From Prorocentrum cordatum (lineage: Eukaryota; Sar; Dinophyceae; Prorocentrales; Prorocentraceae), in contig CAUYUJ010019878.1 in NCBI GenBank assembly GCA_963575745.1, positions 104,796 to 168,795 of the forward strand: a stretch of 64,000 nt of DNA, read 5' to 3'. The position numbers and the translations under genes are program-made. Below the pieces are notes generated by a model, which searched no databases, was not told where the DNA came from, and saw nothing but the letters and a program-made list of their open reading frames with translations. Below, piece after piece: positions 31,940 through 43,150 of this stretch (its first letter is position 1; every line of letters begins with the position of its first letter).

Positions 31940-32220
31940 GTCCTCGGGCAATGAAAAAATCACGACGGCGAGGGTTCTCGTCGCTGTTTTCGGCCTCTGG
32001 GGCGCCATGGGAACATCAGTCTGTACACACACACACACACACGCACATCCACCGCTGCTGAAACGCGCCCTGTTGGTGCCCTGGGGCCCCGCGGGAGGGG
32101 TGGACCCGGACCCCCTCTTGAGTCCCGACGAATCCCATGGCGGGAGGTGTTCGGCACAGCTTTCGGCCTCTGGGGGGGGGGTCCTCGGGACCCCGTATTG
32201 AGAAAATCACGGCGTCGGAT
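31940..32220 (+). repeat. Partial family A copies with (CA)n
   Basis: A 5' part lies at 31950-32010, a (CA)n tract at about 32023-32042, and a second partial copy at 32130-32220 ending ATTGAGAAAATCACGGCG. Confidence 0.7.
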
Positions 32221-32359
32221 CTGTGGGGTTCGCGGCCGCCGGCGCTGCCGACCGCTTCCCCAGCGGCCGCCGTCCGGCCCAGGAGCAGCCCACCTCTGCG
32301 TGCCCGGCGGCGGGCGCCCCAGGGGGGCCGAGCACTCGAGGGGGCGCCGTCCCCTTTTG

Positions 32360-32582
32360 GAAGCATCCAGTGCTCCCTCCTCCCTCCTCCCCTCCCCTCC
32401 CCCCTCCTTCCCTTCTCCCCCCTCCCTCCTTTCTTCCTCCCTCCTCCCCCCTTCTCCCCGCTCCCCCCCCGCCCCCCTCCCGCCCTCCCTCCCTCCTCCC
32501 CCCCCCCTCCCTCTCCCTCCTCCCCCCCTCCCTCCTCCCTCCTCCCCCCTCCCCCCTTCCCCCCGCCCTCCTCCCTCCTGTG
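32360..32582. repeat. C/T-rich tract
   Basis: Polypyrimidine CCTCCC units; Pro/Ser/Leu frames are artefacts. Confidence 0.95.
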
Positions 32583-32760
32583 CTCTCTTGTCGATGCCTG
32601 GGCGGGGAGGCGGGGGCGTGGGCACGGCGGGCGGAGGCACCCGTGCCGGATCGAGTCGCGGGGCTCTTCGGGCCGACGTTGCCCACGAGGTAGCATGGAA
32701 GCGGCAGATCGTCGACGATGGGACTGGAGGCGGAGCGGAGAGGTGCCGCGCTCAGTTGTT
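32583..32760. other. Unassigned spacer
   Basis: No gene is seen. Confidence 0.4.
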
Positions 32761-32791
32761 TGATTTTTGTTGTTGCTGCTGCGGTTGTTGC

Positions 32792-32825
<34 letters not shown>

Positions 32826-32928
32826 ATTGTTGTTGTTGTTGTTGCGGTTGTTGTTGTTGTTGTCGTTGTTGCTGCTGTTGTTGCTGTTGTCGTTGTCGTT
32901 GTCGTTGTCGTCGTCGTCGTCGTCGTCG

Positions 32929-32987
<59 letters not shown>

Positions 32988-32993
32988 ATTGTG

Positions 32994-33033
<40 letters not shown>

Positions 33034-33180
33034 TATTTTTATTATTATTATTATTAGTTATTTTTATATTTTTAAATATTATTTTTTTTGTGTTGTTGTG
33101 GTTGTTGTTGTTGTTGTTATTGTTGTTGTTGTTGCTGTTATTATTAGTTTGTTTTTTGTTTTTTCTTTGTGTTGTTGTGG

Positions 33181-33215
<35 letters not shown>

Positions 33216-33300
33216 GAACATTATTACTTCTAAAGAATAATTATTGTTGGGACCCCTGGTGCACGACCCCCCTCCAAAACCTAGGCCGCAGCTACATTTT
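32761..33300. repeat. (GTT)n/(ATT)n array with conserved 3' module G
   Basis: GTT triplets with GTC and ATT stretches run to 33216. They are followed by GAACATTATTACTTCTAAAG, ATTATTGTTGGGACCCCTGG and a TAGGCCGCAGCTACATTTTC module. The same module follows GTT arrays at 34420, 35880, 43092 and 44437. Confidence 0.85.
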
Positions 33301-33398
33301 CATCATTTTTTCGCGAAAGCTTCAGAAAAGTGGATTGTGTCCGGATCCGGTTGTTTTGTTGACGCTCGTTTCCCTTGCAAAAAACAATAGAAATTGAA
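33301..33398. other. Unassigned spacer
   Basis: No gene is seen. Confidence 0.4.
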
Positions 33399-33399
33399 A

Positions 33400-33975
33400 A
33401 TTCTTGTTCTTACTTGATCAAATTGCAAGAATCCCTTGCAAAAAATAAGGTAAAGTGGACATTCGTGCGCGCAAGACGAAATCCTTCCAAAACCTTAGGT
33501 TTCGTAGCGATTTTAACATAAAAACATCAAAAACCCAATGGTTTTTTAAGAAAAAATTGTCAAAATGTCCTTCCGCGCGCGCTGTCCGAATCCCACAAAA
33601 CAAATGGTTTTTCAACATTTATGTTACATGAGCTCGCGCGAGCTACTTTTTCTTGTTCTAACATAATCAAATTTCAATAATCCCTTGCAAAAAATAAGGT
33701 AAAGTGGACATTCGCGCGCGCAAGACGAAATCCTTACATAACCTTAGGTTTCGTAACGATTTCAACATAAAAACATCAAAAACCCAATGGTTTTTCAAAA
33801 AAAAAATGTCCAAATTTCATCCCGCGCGCGCTGTCCGACTCCCACAAAACCAATGGTTTTTCAACATTTCTGTTACATGAGCTCGCGCGAGCTACTTTTT
33901 CTTGTTCTAACATAATCAAATTTCAATACTCCCTTGCATAAAAAAGTAAAGTGGACATTCGCGCGCGCAAGACCA
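33400..33975. repeat. Tandem repeat R250 (about 2.5 copies)
   Basis: Units of about 250 bp contain CCCTTGCAAAAAATAAGG, CATTCGCGCGCGCAAGACG and AATGGTTTTTCAACATTT. They are related to the array at 44590-46060. Confidence 0.85.
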
Positions 33976-34155
33976 ACAAAAAACACGACGATCTTAGGAA
34001 CTTGCCCCAAAAATGTGACCAACTCCGCTCTCTCTGTCTTTCTCTCTGTCTGCTACTCTTGTCTCTTCTCTCTGTCTGTCTGTGTCCATGTGTGGTTTGT
34101 CACAATTGGCAGGTTCTGGGACACGACGCGCCCCGAATAAGTGACCAAGTTCTGT
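33976..34155. other. Unassigned; CT-rich
   Basis: It contains TCTCTGTCTG repeats at 34025-34085. No gene is seen. Confidence 0.4.
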
Positions 34156-34159
34156 GGGT

Positions 34160-34384
34160 GTGTACCTCCACGCCAGTGTAGTACCCGGGGGGGGTTCCGA
34201 CACGCCACGAAAGTGAAGTTTCCCCAACGTCCATAATGGCGGAAAGCTGGTTTTGGGTGGTCGCGAAGAGTCGTTTTGGAATATTTGGTAGAGCTTGAAC
34301 TGCCCCCCCACGAAGTGGGGGTATTGTCTCGCGTCGCATGAAAACCCTGGCACTGGTGAGAACACTGAGCGTTCGGGTAAAATA

Positions 34385-34417
<33 letters not shown>

Positions 34418-34465
34418 GAATGCTCATTTCTAAAGAATGATTATTGTTGATCTCCGTGAGCGGTT
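34160..34465 (+). repeat. Dispersed module H copy 1 plus (GTT)n and module G
   Basis: Module H (34160-34372) includes CGAAGAGTCGTTTTGGAA and ATGAAAACCCTGGCACTGGT. A GTT array (34385-34418) and module G follow. H also precedes a GTT array at 46480-46690. Confidence 0.8.
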
Positions 34466-34900
34466 CCACGCTCTCGCCTTGACGCCGGCTACATTTTCTC
34501 TGAAAACGAGTCTCCCGCTTGAGCGTTGGCTTGACCCTAAATGTGGACCCTTGGAGGCCCAGCTACGACAACAACGGCTCCCGCTCGATATTTCCTCACA
34601 ATTTACCGCGAGACACTCTGGCCAGAGAGGCCCCCAAACTCAGGAACGGCGCTCTCGCTCGAGAATTCCTTGCAATTCAATGAAGTTGGCGGATGCCCAG
34701 CCACAACGCCGAGGGCTCCTGTTCGATACTTCCTCACGGTTTACTCCGAGAGCCCCTGGCCAAGAAGGCCCCCCAAACTCAGGGACGGCGCTCTCGCTCG
34801 AGTCTATCCCGTAAGTCAGGCAAGCTGGTGGAGGCCCAGACACGGCGACAAGGGCTCCCGTTCTATATTTCCCTACCTAGGCTCTGCCTAGAAGGGTTCT
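34466..34900. repeat. Degenerate tandem repeat I (CTCCCGCTCGA family)
   Basis: The motifs GGCTCCCGCTCGATATTTCC, CTCTCGCTCGAGAATTCC and similar recur every 60-90 bp. They are the same family as 35950-36300, 42550-42780 and 43150-44190. Confidence 0.65.
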
Positions 34901-34984
34901 TACTCTCTTAGCTTAAAGGGGCCGGGCAGTGCAAAGCGCCCCGGGCGGTTCCCCCAGTCCCCGCCCCGCGGTTCCCCCAGTCCC

Positions 34985-35436
34985 CTGGGAGCTTTAGCTT
35001 TAGCTTTTAGCTTTAGCTTTAGCTTTAGCTTTAGCTTAGCTTTAGCTTAGCTTTAGCTTAGCTTTAGCTTAGCTTTACCTTAGCTTAGCTTCAGCTTAGC
35101 TTTAGCTTAGCGTTTAGCTTAGCTTTAGCTTAGCTTTAGCTTAGCTTTAGCTTAGCTTTAGCTTAGCTTTAGCTTAGCTGCTTAGCTTAGCTTTAGCTTA
35201 GCTTTAGCTTAGCTTTAGCTTAGCTTAGCTTTAGCTTAGCTTTAGCTTAGCTTTAGCTTAGCTTTAGCTTAGCTGTAGCTTAGCTGCTTGCTCTCAGCTT
35301 TAGCTTAGCTTTAGCTTAGCTTTAGCTTAGCTTTAGCTGAGCTTTAGCTTAGCTTTAGCTTAGCTTTAGCTTAGCTTTAGCTTAGCTGTGGCTTAGCTTT
35401 AGCTTAGCTTTAGCTTAGCTTTAGCTTAGCGTTACT
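34985..35436. repeat. 11-bp satellite AGCTTTAGCTT
   Basis: About 40 units; it starts as 6-bp TTTAGC steps and settles into an 11-bp period. Confidence 0.95.
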
Positions 35437-35710
35437 GTTACTACTAATGCTGCTTTCCTAGGGGTTCCAACTCCTAGGTCGGGTCGCACTGGGATAATTC
35501 TGCACATATGTTAACAAACAAGTTTTTTATAGTAAAAATGAAAAATAAAGAAAGCGTAAGGCAAACAAGCAACAACCAACACATATCAATAAAACATACA
35601 TTTCTGCATAGGTATTCCGAGAGCCCTTGGCCAGAGAGGCCCCCGAACCCAGGAACGGCACTCTCGCTCGAGATTTTTGTCGCAGTTCAGTCAGTGGCCG
35701 ACAAGGAAGA
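35437..35710. other. Unassigned with an I-type motif
   Basis: No gene is seen. One I-type motif lies at about 35655-35675. Confidence 0.4.
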
Positions 35711-35925
35711 GATTCCCCCCGAAAGGGGGTGCAAGCGAAGACGAAGTGGGCGGGTATCGAGGGTAGGGGTATACGGAATGTAAGACACGCGTGTCACTAA
35801 GGGCGAACAGTCTCAAAATTATAGTTGTTGTTGTTGTTGCTGCTGCTGCTGCTGTTGTTGTTGTTGTTGCTGTTGTATATTAATTAAACACAATTATTAT
35901 TGTTGGACCCCTTATAGGCTCCCTG
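35711..35925 (+). repeat. Module J copy 1, (GTT/GCT)n, module G
   Basis: J contains CGAAGACGAAGTGGGCGGGT and GCGAACAGTCTCAAAAT, then a GTT/GCT array (35824-35872), then ATTATTATTGTTGGACCCC. J copies lie at 38738 and 42818. Confidence 0.8.
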
Positions 35926-36310
35926 GCGCTCTCGCCGAGGCGCCGGTTGCAGTTTCATTGAAAATGCGGCTCTTTCTCAAGTGGTTTGGGGAACCGCCAG
36001 AATCAGCGCCCCAACAACAACAACGCTCCCGTTTGAGATTTCTTCATTTTTTATTCAGGGCTGGCTCTTGCTCGCCGCCGAAAGCAGCCGTCTCAACAAA
36101 ACCAGCGGTCCCGCTCGAGACTTCCTCCCGTTTTAGTTTGGACAGGCGCGCTACTCTTTCTCTCATCGGCGCCGCCCCCTAGCAACAACAACGCTCCCGC
36201 TCGAGATTCCCTCCCTGTTTTTACTCAAGGCGGTGCTCTTGCTCGCCGCCGACAGCCCCCGTCCCGACACAACCAGCGCTCCCGCCCGAGATTTCCTCCC
36301 ATTTTACGCT
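35926..36310. repeat. Tandem repeat I, short array
   Basis: CGCTCCCGCTCGAGATT-type motifs, spaced about 70-80 bp. Confidence 0.65.
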
Positions 36311-36885
36311 GGACTGGCGTTTTTTTCTCCTCCTCGTCCTTGTCCTCCTCCTCCTCCTCCACCTCCTCCTCCTCCTTCTCCTCCTCCTTTTCCTCCTCCT
36401 CCTCCTCCTCCTCCTTCTCCCTCCTCCCCCCTCCCTCCTCTTCCTCCCTCTTCCTTCCTCCACCCCCTCCTTTTCTCCCTCCTCCCTCCTCCCTCCTCCG
36501 CCCCTTTCCTCCCTCCTGCTCCCTCCCCCCTTCTCCCCCTCCGCCTCCTCCTCCTCCTCCCTCGTCTCCTCCCTCCTCCTCTTCCTTCTCCTCCCTCCTC
36601 CTCTCCTCCTCCTCCTGCCTCCTCCTTTTCCCTCTCCTCTTCCTCTCCCCTTTTCTCCTCCTCCTCCTCCTCCTCCTCCCTCCTTCCCCCCCTCTCTCTC
36701 TGCCTCCCTCTTTCTCCCTCCACCCCTTCCTCTTTCCTCCCTCCCTCTCCCGTCCCTCTTTCCTCCCTCCTCCTTCCTCCTCCTCCCTCCTCCTTTCCCT
36801 TTTCGTTCCCCTTGTCTCCTCCGTCTTCCTGCCTCCCTCCTCCCTCCTCCCTCCTCCCTTCCCCTTCCGTCCTCCCTCGTCGCTC
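36311..36885. repeat. (CTC)n/(CCT)n polypyrimidine array
   Basis: About 570 bp of CTC and TCC with few purines. Confidence 0.95.
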
Positions 36886-37375
36886 CCGTTTGATAGTTCC
36901 TCACCGTTTACTCAAGACTGGGGCCCTCGTTTCGGCATCGCCACTTGGGGGCTTCCAAGAGTCCCTGTTGAATCTTCATGGTTAATAACATTCATTTTTT
37001 TGAGAGCGTAGATACTGTGGAGGAGGAGAAGAAGGAGGACGGATGATTTCCAGGGGTTCCAAGGATCGAGGGTCGAAGGGTTGACTACAGGGATTCCTTG
37101 AGAGGGTGTGGAGGGGCAGGTGGAGGATGCGAGCATGGAAGCGGCAGCGTCGGGGGGCGTGAACGTTCAGGGTCACGCGCCGAGGCCGCAGGATGGTGGC
37201 GTAACATTTCGAACGAGGAGTAAGAACCACCTCGTCCTCGGAGGTATTGCTAATACAACTACTCCTTCCTCCCCCTTCTCCTCCTCCTCTTCCTCCTCCA
37301 TTCTCCTCGTCCCCCTCTCCCTCTCCCTCTCCCTCTCCCTCATCTTCCTTCTCCTCCTCGTCCTCTTCCTCCTCC
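36886..37375. other. Unassigned with CT/GA-rich tracts
   Basis: A CTC-rich tract lies at about 37260-37380. No gene is seen. Confidence 0.4.
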
Positions 37376-37377
37376 TC

Positions 37378-37640
37378 TGGGATGCGGGGCGTGCGCAAGG
37401 CGATTGCGATGGCGATGTGCCGTCCGAGCTGTGGATGTCGAAGTTCCTCGGAAGAGGTGGTGGCAATACTTTCTTGGGCGGGTGATCCGGGCGAGGGAAT
37501 ATCGGACCCCGCGTGCCAGAAACATCTTCCATGATGGGGCGTGGTATCCGGAAGGATGCGCGTGGCATGTGGAAGCATGGCACATGATGGTAACGTGACA
37601 GTTGTTGTTGTTGTCGTTGTTGTTGTCAACGGCTTCCGCC
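37378..37640 (+). repeat. Module K copy 1 plus (GTT)n
   Basis: It contains GAAGTTCCTCGGAAGAGGTG and CATGATGGTAACGTGACAG, followed by GTT repeats. Its counterpart lies at 44193-44435. Confidence 0.75.
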
Positions 37641-37930
37641 TGAGACTTCCTCGCAGTTTCGCCGGGGCGCCCGCTCACGCGCGAGACTTCCTCGCGTTTT
37701 ATTTTGGAATTGCGGTCTCTTATGACTTCCGCGCATTTTTTTCAGGAATCGCTTTCTCGGCGCTCTGGAGTCGCGCTCTCGCTGGAGACTTCCTTACAAT
37801 TTGCCACGAAACGCGCTCGTGCGTTGCAACTCACCGCGATGTACTCGAACGCCGCGTTCCCGACACTGAGGCACCCAGGAGTCGCGCTCACGCTTATGAC
37901 TCTCGCAGCTTACTTAGCATCGGGATCTCG
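37641..37930. repeat. Tandem repeat I, diverged
   Basis: CGCGAGACTTCCTCGC-like motifs recur. No gene is seen. Confidence 0.5.
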
Positions 37931-38565
37931 CTGCCGTTCGTGGCCCCGTTGCAGCCCTTCGTGGCCCCCTCGCTGCCGTTCGTGGCCCCGTTCCAGCTCT
38001 TCGTGGCGCCCGCCCTTTCGTGGCCCCGTTGCAGCCCTTCGTGGCCCCCTCGCTGCCCTTCGTGGCCCCGTTGCAGCCCTTCGTGGCCCCCTCGCTACCC
38101 TTCGTGGCCCCATATGTACAGGCCGTTTGTGGCCCCCGCCCGTTCGCGCCCGTCGTGGCCCTATATGCGTGCGCTTCGTGGCCCCGCTGTCGCCCTTCGT
38201 GGCTCCCTCGCTGCCCTTCGTGGCCCCGTTGCTGCCCTCAGTGGCCCCGTCCTTGCCTTCTGCGGCCCAATATACGTATGCACTTCGTGGCCCCCGGTCG
38301 TTCGCGCCCGTCGTGGCCCTATATGCATGCGCTTCGTGGCCCCGCTGTCGCCTTTTGTGGCCCCCTCTTTGTCCTACGTGGCCCCGTTGCTACCCTCAGT
38401 GGCCCCGTCGTTGCGTCCTGTGGCCCCGCATTATCTGCCTTTCGTGGCCCCGCTCGTTCGCGCCTTTCGTGGCCCCATACGCGTACCCTTCGTGGCCCCG
38501 CTGTCGCCCATTGTGGCCCCCTCGCTGCCCTTCGTGGCCCAGCTGTCGCTCTCGCTCCCGCTCTC
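37931..38565. repeat. TTCGTGGCCCC minisatellite
   Basis: Units of about 20-21 bp such as TTCGTGGCCCCGTTGCAGCC. The 11-bp core is the same as in satellites S90a, S78 and S90b. Confidence 0.9.
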
Positions 38566-38737
38566 GCTTTCGCTCGTCGTCGTCGTCGTTGCCGTCGTCG
38601 TTGTCGTCGTCGTTGTCGTCGTCGTCGTGGTGGTCGGTCCCTTGGCCGTCCCTCTTGGGGTCGGGTCGCCGCCGATCGGCGCTGCCGTTGGCCAGGCCGG
38701 CGGTCCGCGTTCGCCCCGCCGCTTGCCGGTATACCCC
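38566..38737. other. (GTC)n tract and spacer
   Basis: GTC/GTT triplets lie at 38572-38632. No gene is seen. Confidence 0.6.
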
Positions 38738-38919
38738 CCAAAAGGGGTACGATCGAAGACAAAGAGGGCGGATATCGAGGGTTTTGGGACATACACGTTG
38801 GATGGCACTCGAGTAGGTAAAAACGAGCAGCTTTAACATGATATATGTATGTATGTACGTGTGTGTATGTATGTATGTATGTATGTATGTATGTATGTAT
38901 GTATGTATGTATATATATA

Positions 38920-38959
<40 letters not shown>

Positions 38960-39009
38960 GCGTGTGTGTGCGTGTTGCGTGTGCGTGTGCGTGTGTTTCC
39001 CCCCCGTCC

Positions 39010-39079
<70 letters not shown>

Positions 39080-39092
39080 CATCTTCTTTTTC

Positions 39093-39124
<32 letters not shown>

Positions 39125-39165
39125 CACACATATATATGTATATATATATATATATATTTAATTGT
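38738..39165 (+). repeat. Module J copy 2, (TATG)n, (TA)n, T70
   Basis: Module J (to 38838) is followed by TATG repeats, TA repeats, about 70 consecutive Ts (39011-39079) and more TA. Other J copies carry GTT at this position. Confidence 0.9.
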
Positions 39166-39199
39166 GGTTGTCGTTGTAGTTTTTTGTTTTTGTTTTTGT

Positions 39200-41050
39200 T
39201 CCCAACCATCCTGTGGTGTTGGGTCCTCGTTTTGCAGAGACAGCGCCCCGCGTCCCTCCTCCTCTTCCTCCCGATTCGCCCCTCCCTCTCCCCATCATCA
39301 GCATCACTGTCACCATCATCACTTCGACGCCCACCAACCACAACATCATCATCATAATACCATCATCATCACCATCATAACCATAACCATAATCATCATC
39401 ATCGTCATCATGATCATCGTCATCATCATCGTCCTGATCGTCATCATCATCATCATCTTCATCATCGTGTGGCCCCCCTTCACACGGTTCGTGGCCCCAT
39501 GGGGTTTTCCACCGAAGGCCCCACTAGGTGCGGTTGCATGCGTCACCGTCACGCATTACGGCACACCCCTCCACACGGTTCGTGATTCCATAGGGGGGTC
39601 AACCGAAGGCCCCAGTGGGTGCTGTTGCATGCGTCACCGCCACCCATTACGGCACACCCCTCACACGGTTCGTGGCCCCATAGGAAGCTCCACCGAAGGC
39701 CACAGTGGGTGCGGTTGCATGCGTCACCGCCACCCATTACGGCACACCCCACACACGGTTCGTGGTCCCATAGGGAGTTCCACCGAGGGCTCCAATGGGC
39801 GCGGTTGCATGCGTCACCGCCGCCCATTACGGCACACTCCTCACACAGTTCGTGGCCCCATGGGGAGTTCCACCGAAGTTCCCACCGGGTGCGGTTGCAT
39901 GCGTCACCGCCACACGTTACGGCACACCCCTCACACGGTTCGTGGCCCCATGGGGAACTCCACCGAAGGCCCCAGTGGGTGCGGTTGCATGCGTCACCGC
40001 CACCCATTACGGCACACCCCTCACACGGTTCGTGGCCTCATAGGGAGGTCCGCCGAAGGCCACAGGGGGTGCGGTTGCATGCGTCACCGCCACCCATTAT
40101 GGCACACCCGTCACATGTTACGTGGCCCCATATGGCTCTCCACCGAAGGCCCCAGTGGGTGCGGTTGCATGCGTCACCGCCACCCATTATGGCACACCCC
40201 TCGCACGGTTCGTGGCCCCATAGGGATCTCCACCGAAGGCCCCAGTGGGTGCGGTTGCATGCGCCACCGCCACCCATTACGTCACACCCTCCACACGGTT
40301 CGTGGCCCCGTAGGGAGCTCCACCGAAGGCCCCAGTGGGTGCGGTTGCATGCGTCACCGCCACACGTTACGGCACACCCCTCACACGGTTCGTGGCCCCA
40401 TAGGGATCTCCAACGAACGCCGCAGTGGGTGCGCTTGCATGTGGCACCGCCACACGTTACGGCACACCCTCCACACGGTTCGTGGCCCCATAGGGAACTC
40501 CACCGAAGGCCCCAGTGGGTGCGGCTGCACGCGTCACCGCCGCCCAGTACGGCACACCCCTCACACGTTTCGTGGCTACAGGGCGAGCTCCACCAAAGGC
40601 CCCAGTGGGTGCGGTTGCATGCGTCACCGCCACCCATTACGGCACACCCCTCACACGGTTCGTGGCCCCATAGGGGGCTCCACCGAAAGGCCCCAGTGGG
40701 TGCGGTTGCATGCGTCACCGCCACACGTTACGGCACACCCCTCACACAGTTCGTGGCCCCATAAGGAGTTCCACCGAAGGCCCCAGTGGGTGCGGTTGCA
40801 TGCGTCACCGCCACCCATTACGGCACACCCCACAAACGGTTCGTGGCCCCATAGGGAGCTCCACCGAAACCCCCAATGGGCGCGGTTGCATGCGCCACCG
40901 CCGCCCATTACGGCACACTCCTCACACGGCCCGCCACGCAATTCGGCACACCCACCATGCGGTTCGTGGCCCCAAAGGGATCGCCACTGAAGAAGATGCT
41001 CACACTTGCGGTACCCACAACTGCATATAGTTGGGTCCTTCGCCAGACTA
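39200..41050. repeat. Composite satellite element S, copy 2 (1.85 kb)
   Basis: A 5' module (39200-39251), a CTC tract, an ATC/CAT array (39290-39470), a 90-bp satellite and a 3' module (GCGGTACCCACAAC at 41008, CCTTCGCCA at 41037). It has the same order of parts as 19824-24830. Confidence 0.8.
39475..41000. repeat. 90-bp satellite S90b
   Basis: About 17 units in almost perfect 90-bp register. The unit contains GGTTCGTGGCCCCATAGGGA, CACCGAAGGCCCCAGTGGGT and GCGGTTGCATGCGTCACCGC. Open frames are artefacts of the period. Confidence 0.95.
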
Positions 41051-41054
41051 ATGT

Positions 41055-41101
<47 letters not shown>

Positions 41102-41105
41102 GGTG
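41055..41105. repeat. (GTT)n array
   Basis: About 16 GTT units directly after composite S. Confidence 0.95.
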
Positions 41106-41454
41106 AAGTCGCTGTCTGGGGCCCCCTGGGGGGGGGGGGGGAGCAACGGGCAACGAGCAACGCAGGGCCCCCCAGGGGTCCTTCGGGCCCTTGTGGGGCC
41201 CCGCAGGGGCCCCGCAGGGGCCCTCCGTTGATTGTTGCGAGTAACCATTACCAGGTTCTGAATTGTCGTGCGGGCCACCTCGTTGCCGTGCGGGCCACGA
41301 GTGTGGGATCTTGGTTGGCTTGGCGTCCCCCCCCGTCTTGTCTTAGGATTTATTGGCCTGCGGCTTGTGCCAGGGGGGGAAGTCTTGGGCCTCCGTCTGG
41401 GGTCTCGTCCCCGTGTGCCCTGCTGGCTGTGCTGGTTGGGGGCCCCGATTCGTG
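41106..41454. other. Unassigned; G/C homopolymer-rich
   Basis: GGGGCCCC-type blocks lie at 41117-41225. No gene is seen. Confidence 0.4.
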
Positions 41455-42290
41455 GCGAACCCTCTCAGGAGTAGGGATTCCTTTTAAAGTTCCTTACGAA
41501 GGATTCCTGATTGAGGCTTCCTTCGTCGGGAGCCCTTGCTACGGATTCCTTGATTCGGATTCTTTGTTTTTTTTGTCTCCCTCAAGGGTTCTTTTCTAAG
41601 GACCCCATTGGAACAAAGGCTTCCAAGGATTCCTTACTAAGGATTTCTAGTGTGGAATTCTTGCGAAGGTTTCCTTACACAAATTCCTTATTATGGATTT
41701 CTTATTTAGGATTCCTTGATAAGGACCCCGTGTTCAGGATTCCTTAGTAAGGATTCTTGTTGAAGGATTCGTTAGTAAGGATTTCTAATCAAGGGTTTCT
41801 TATTACGGAGTCTTCTATTCAGGAAGGATTCCTTCTTTATTGCAGATTCTCTGCCAAAGGTTCTGTACTTAGGACTCCTTATCATTTTTAGTTGTTGAAC
41901 GGATTCCTTATGAAAGATCTCTGGAACATCGGAGTCCTTAAAAAGGATTCCTTCTCAATGGTCCGTTTTTGAATGACGATACTTTATTCAGGATTCCATA
42001 TTCTGGATTCAGTATGAACGATTCCTTGGGAAGGATTCTGTACGAAGGAACCCTTCGCAAGGATTCCTTAGTAAGGGTTCCTACTCAAGATTACTTAAAA
42101 AGGAGTCTTTAGTAAAGATCCGTTTGGAAGGAATCCTTATGAAGGATTCCTCATTCAGGTGTCCTTATTGAGGATTCTTTTACATGGACGCGTTAGGAAG
42201 GGTTTCTTACGAAGGATTCCTTATACAGGCTTCCTCATTAAGGATTTGATTCGAAGGATTCCTGATTCAGTCTACCTTGTCCAGGATTCC
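41455..42290. repeat. 14-bp minisatellite AGGATTCCTTANTA
   Basis: The unit is nearly palindromic (AAGGATTCCTT). The register is clearest at 41690-41810. Confidence 0.9.
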
Positions 42291-42817
42291 TGAGAAAATA
42301 TGTCTTGCTGAGGAGCTCGTGGATGGGAGCCTCTGTGGTGTGCGCGTGCTTCTTTTGGGAGAAACCTGAATAGAGTATTCGGAATGCTTCAGTGTGAGGA
42401 GGTTGCGGTGGTACTGGCTGTTTCCCGTCGCCCTTTGCCCCCCCTCCATGGGGCCTCCAGCAAGGATTCGTGTCCTCAAGTAGGGACGCTGGGGTTCGAT
42501 TTTTATATCTGGGACAGTCTTCCTGCTCAAATTGTGCCCCTGGCCCACGATTTACAGCAACAGCGGCTCCCGTTTGATACTTCCTCGAAATTGACTCTGG
42601 CCCCCCGCTGCCGGTTGAGACTTCCTCGCGATTTACCCAAGAATCGCGTTCCCGCTTGAGATTTCGTTGCAATTTATTGAGGCGCCGCGCTCTTGCCATT
42701 CAGGAATCGCGCGTTCACTGGGGGCTTCTTCAAATTTACTTAGGAATCGCTCTCTCGTTGGAAAATTCTTGGCTAATCACGCAGACCTCACGAAGAGATA
42801 TATTTATATATGCACCC
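42291..42817. repeat. Unassigned plus tandem repeat I motifs
   Basis: I-type motifs lie at 42560-42780. No gene is seen. Confidence 0.5.
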
Positions 42818-42925
42818 ACCAAAAGTAGTATGATCGAAGACGAAGAGGGCGGGTATCGAGAGTTCGGAAAAAGCACGCCGAATGACACTCGAGCAGATTA
42901 GAGCGAACAGTCTTAAAATGATTGT

Positions 42926-42997
<72 letters not shown>

Positions 42998-43015
42998 CGT
43001 TGCCGTTGCCGTTGC

Positions 43016-43091
<76 letters not shown>

Positions 43092-43150
43092 GAATGTTAT
43101 TAACCCAACAATTATTATTGTTGGACCCCTTACAGGCGCCCTGGCGCTCT
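42818..43150 (+). repeat. Module J copy 3, (GTTGCT)n-(GTT)n, module G
   Basis: J is followed by about 17 GTTGCT and GTTGCC units, then about 24 GTT units, then GAATGTTATTAACCCAAC and ATTATTGTTGGACCCC. Confidence 0.9.

Noticed and set aside
32718-33233. Val/Leu/Cys-rich frames in the GTT array
   Set aside because: Pure triplet-repeat translation; not membrane proteins.
38849-40990. 713-codon plus-strand reading frame
   Set aside because: It runs through a TATG/TA/T tract and the 90-bp satellite, whose period keeps frames open.
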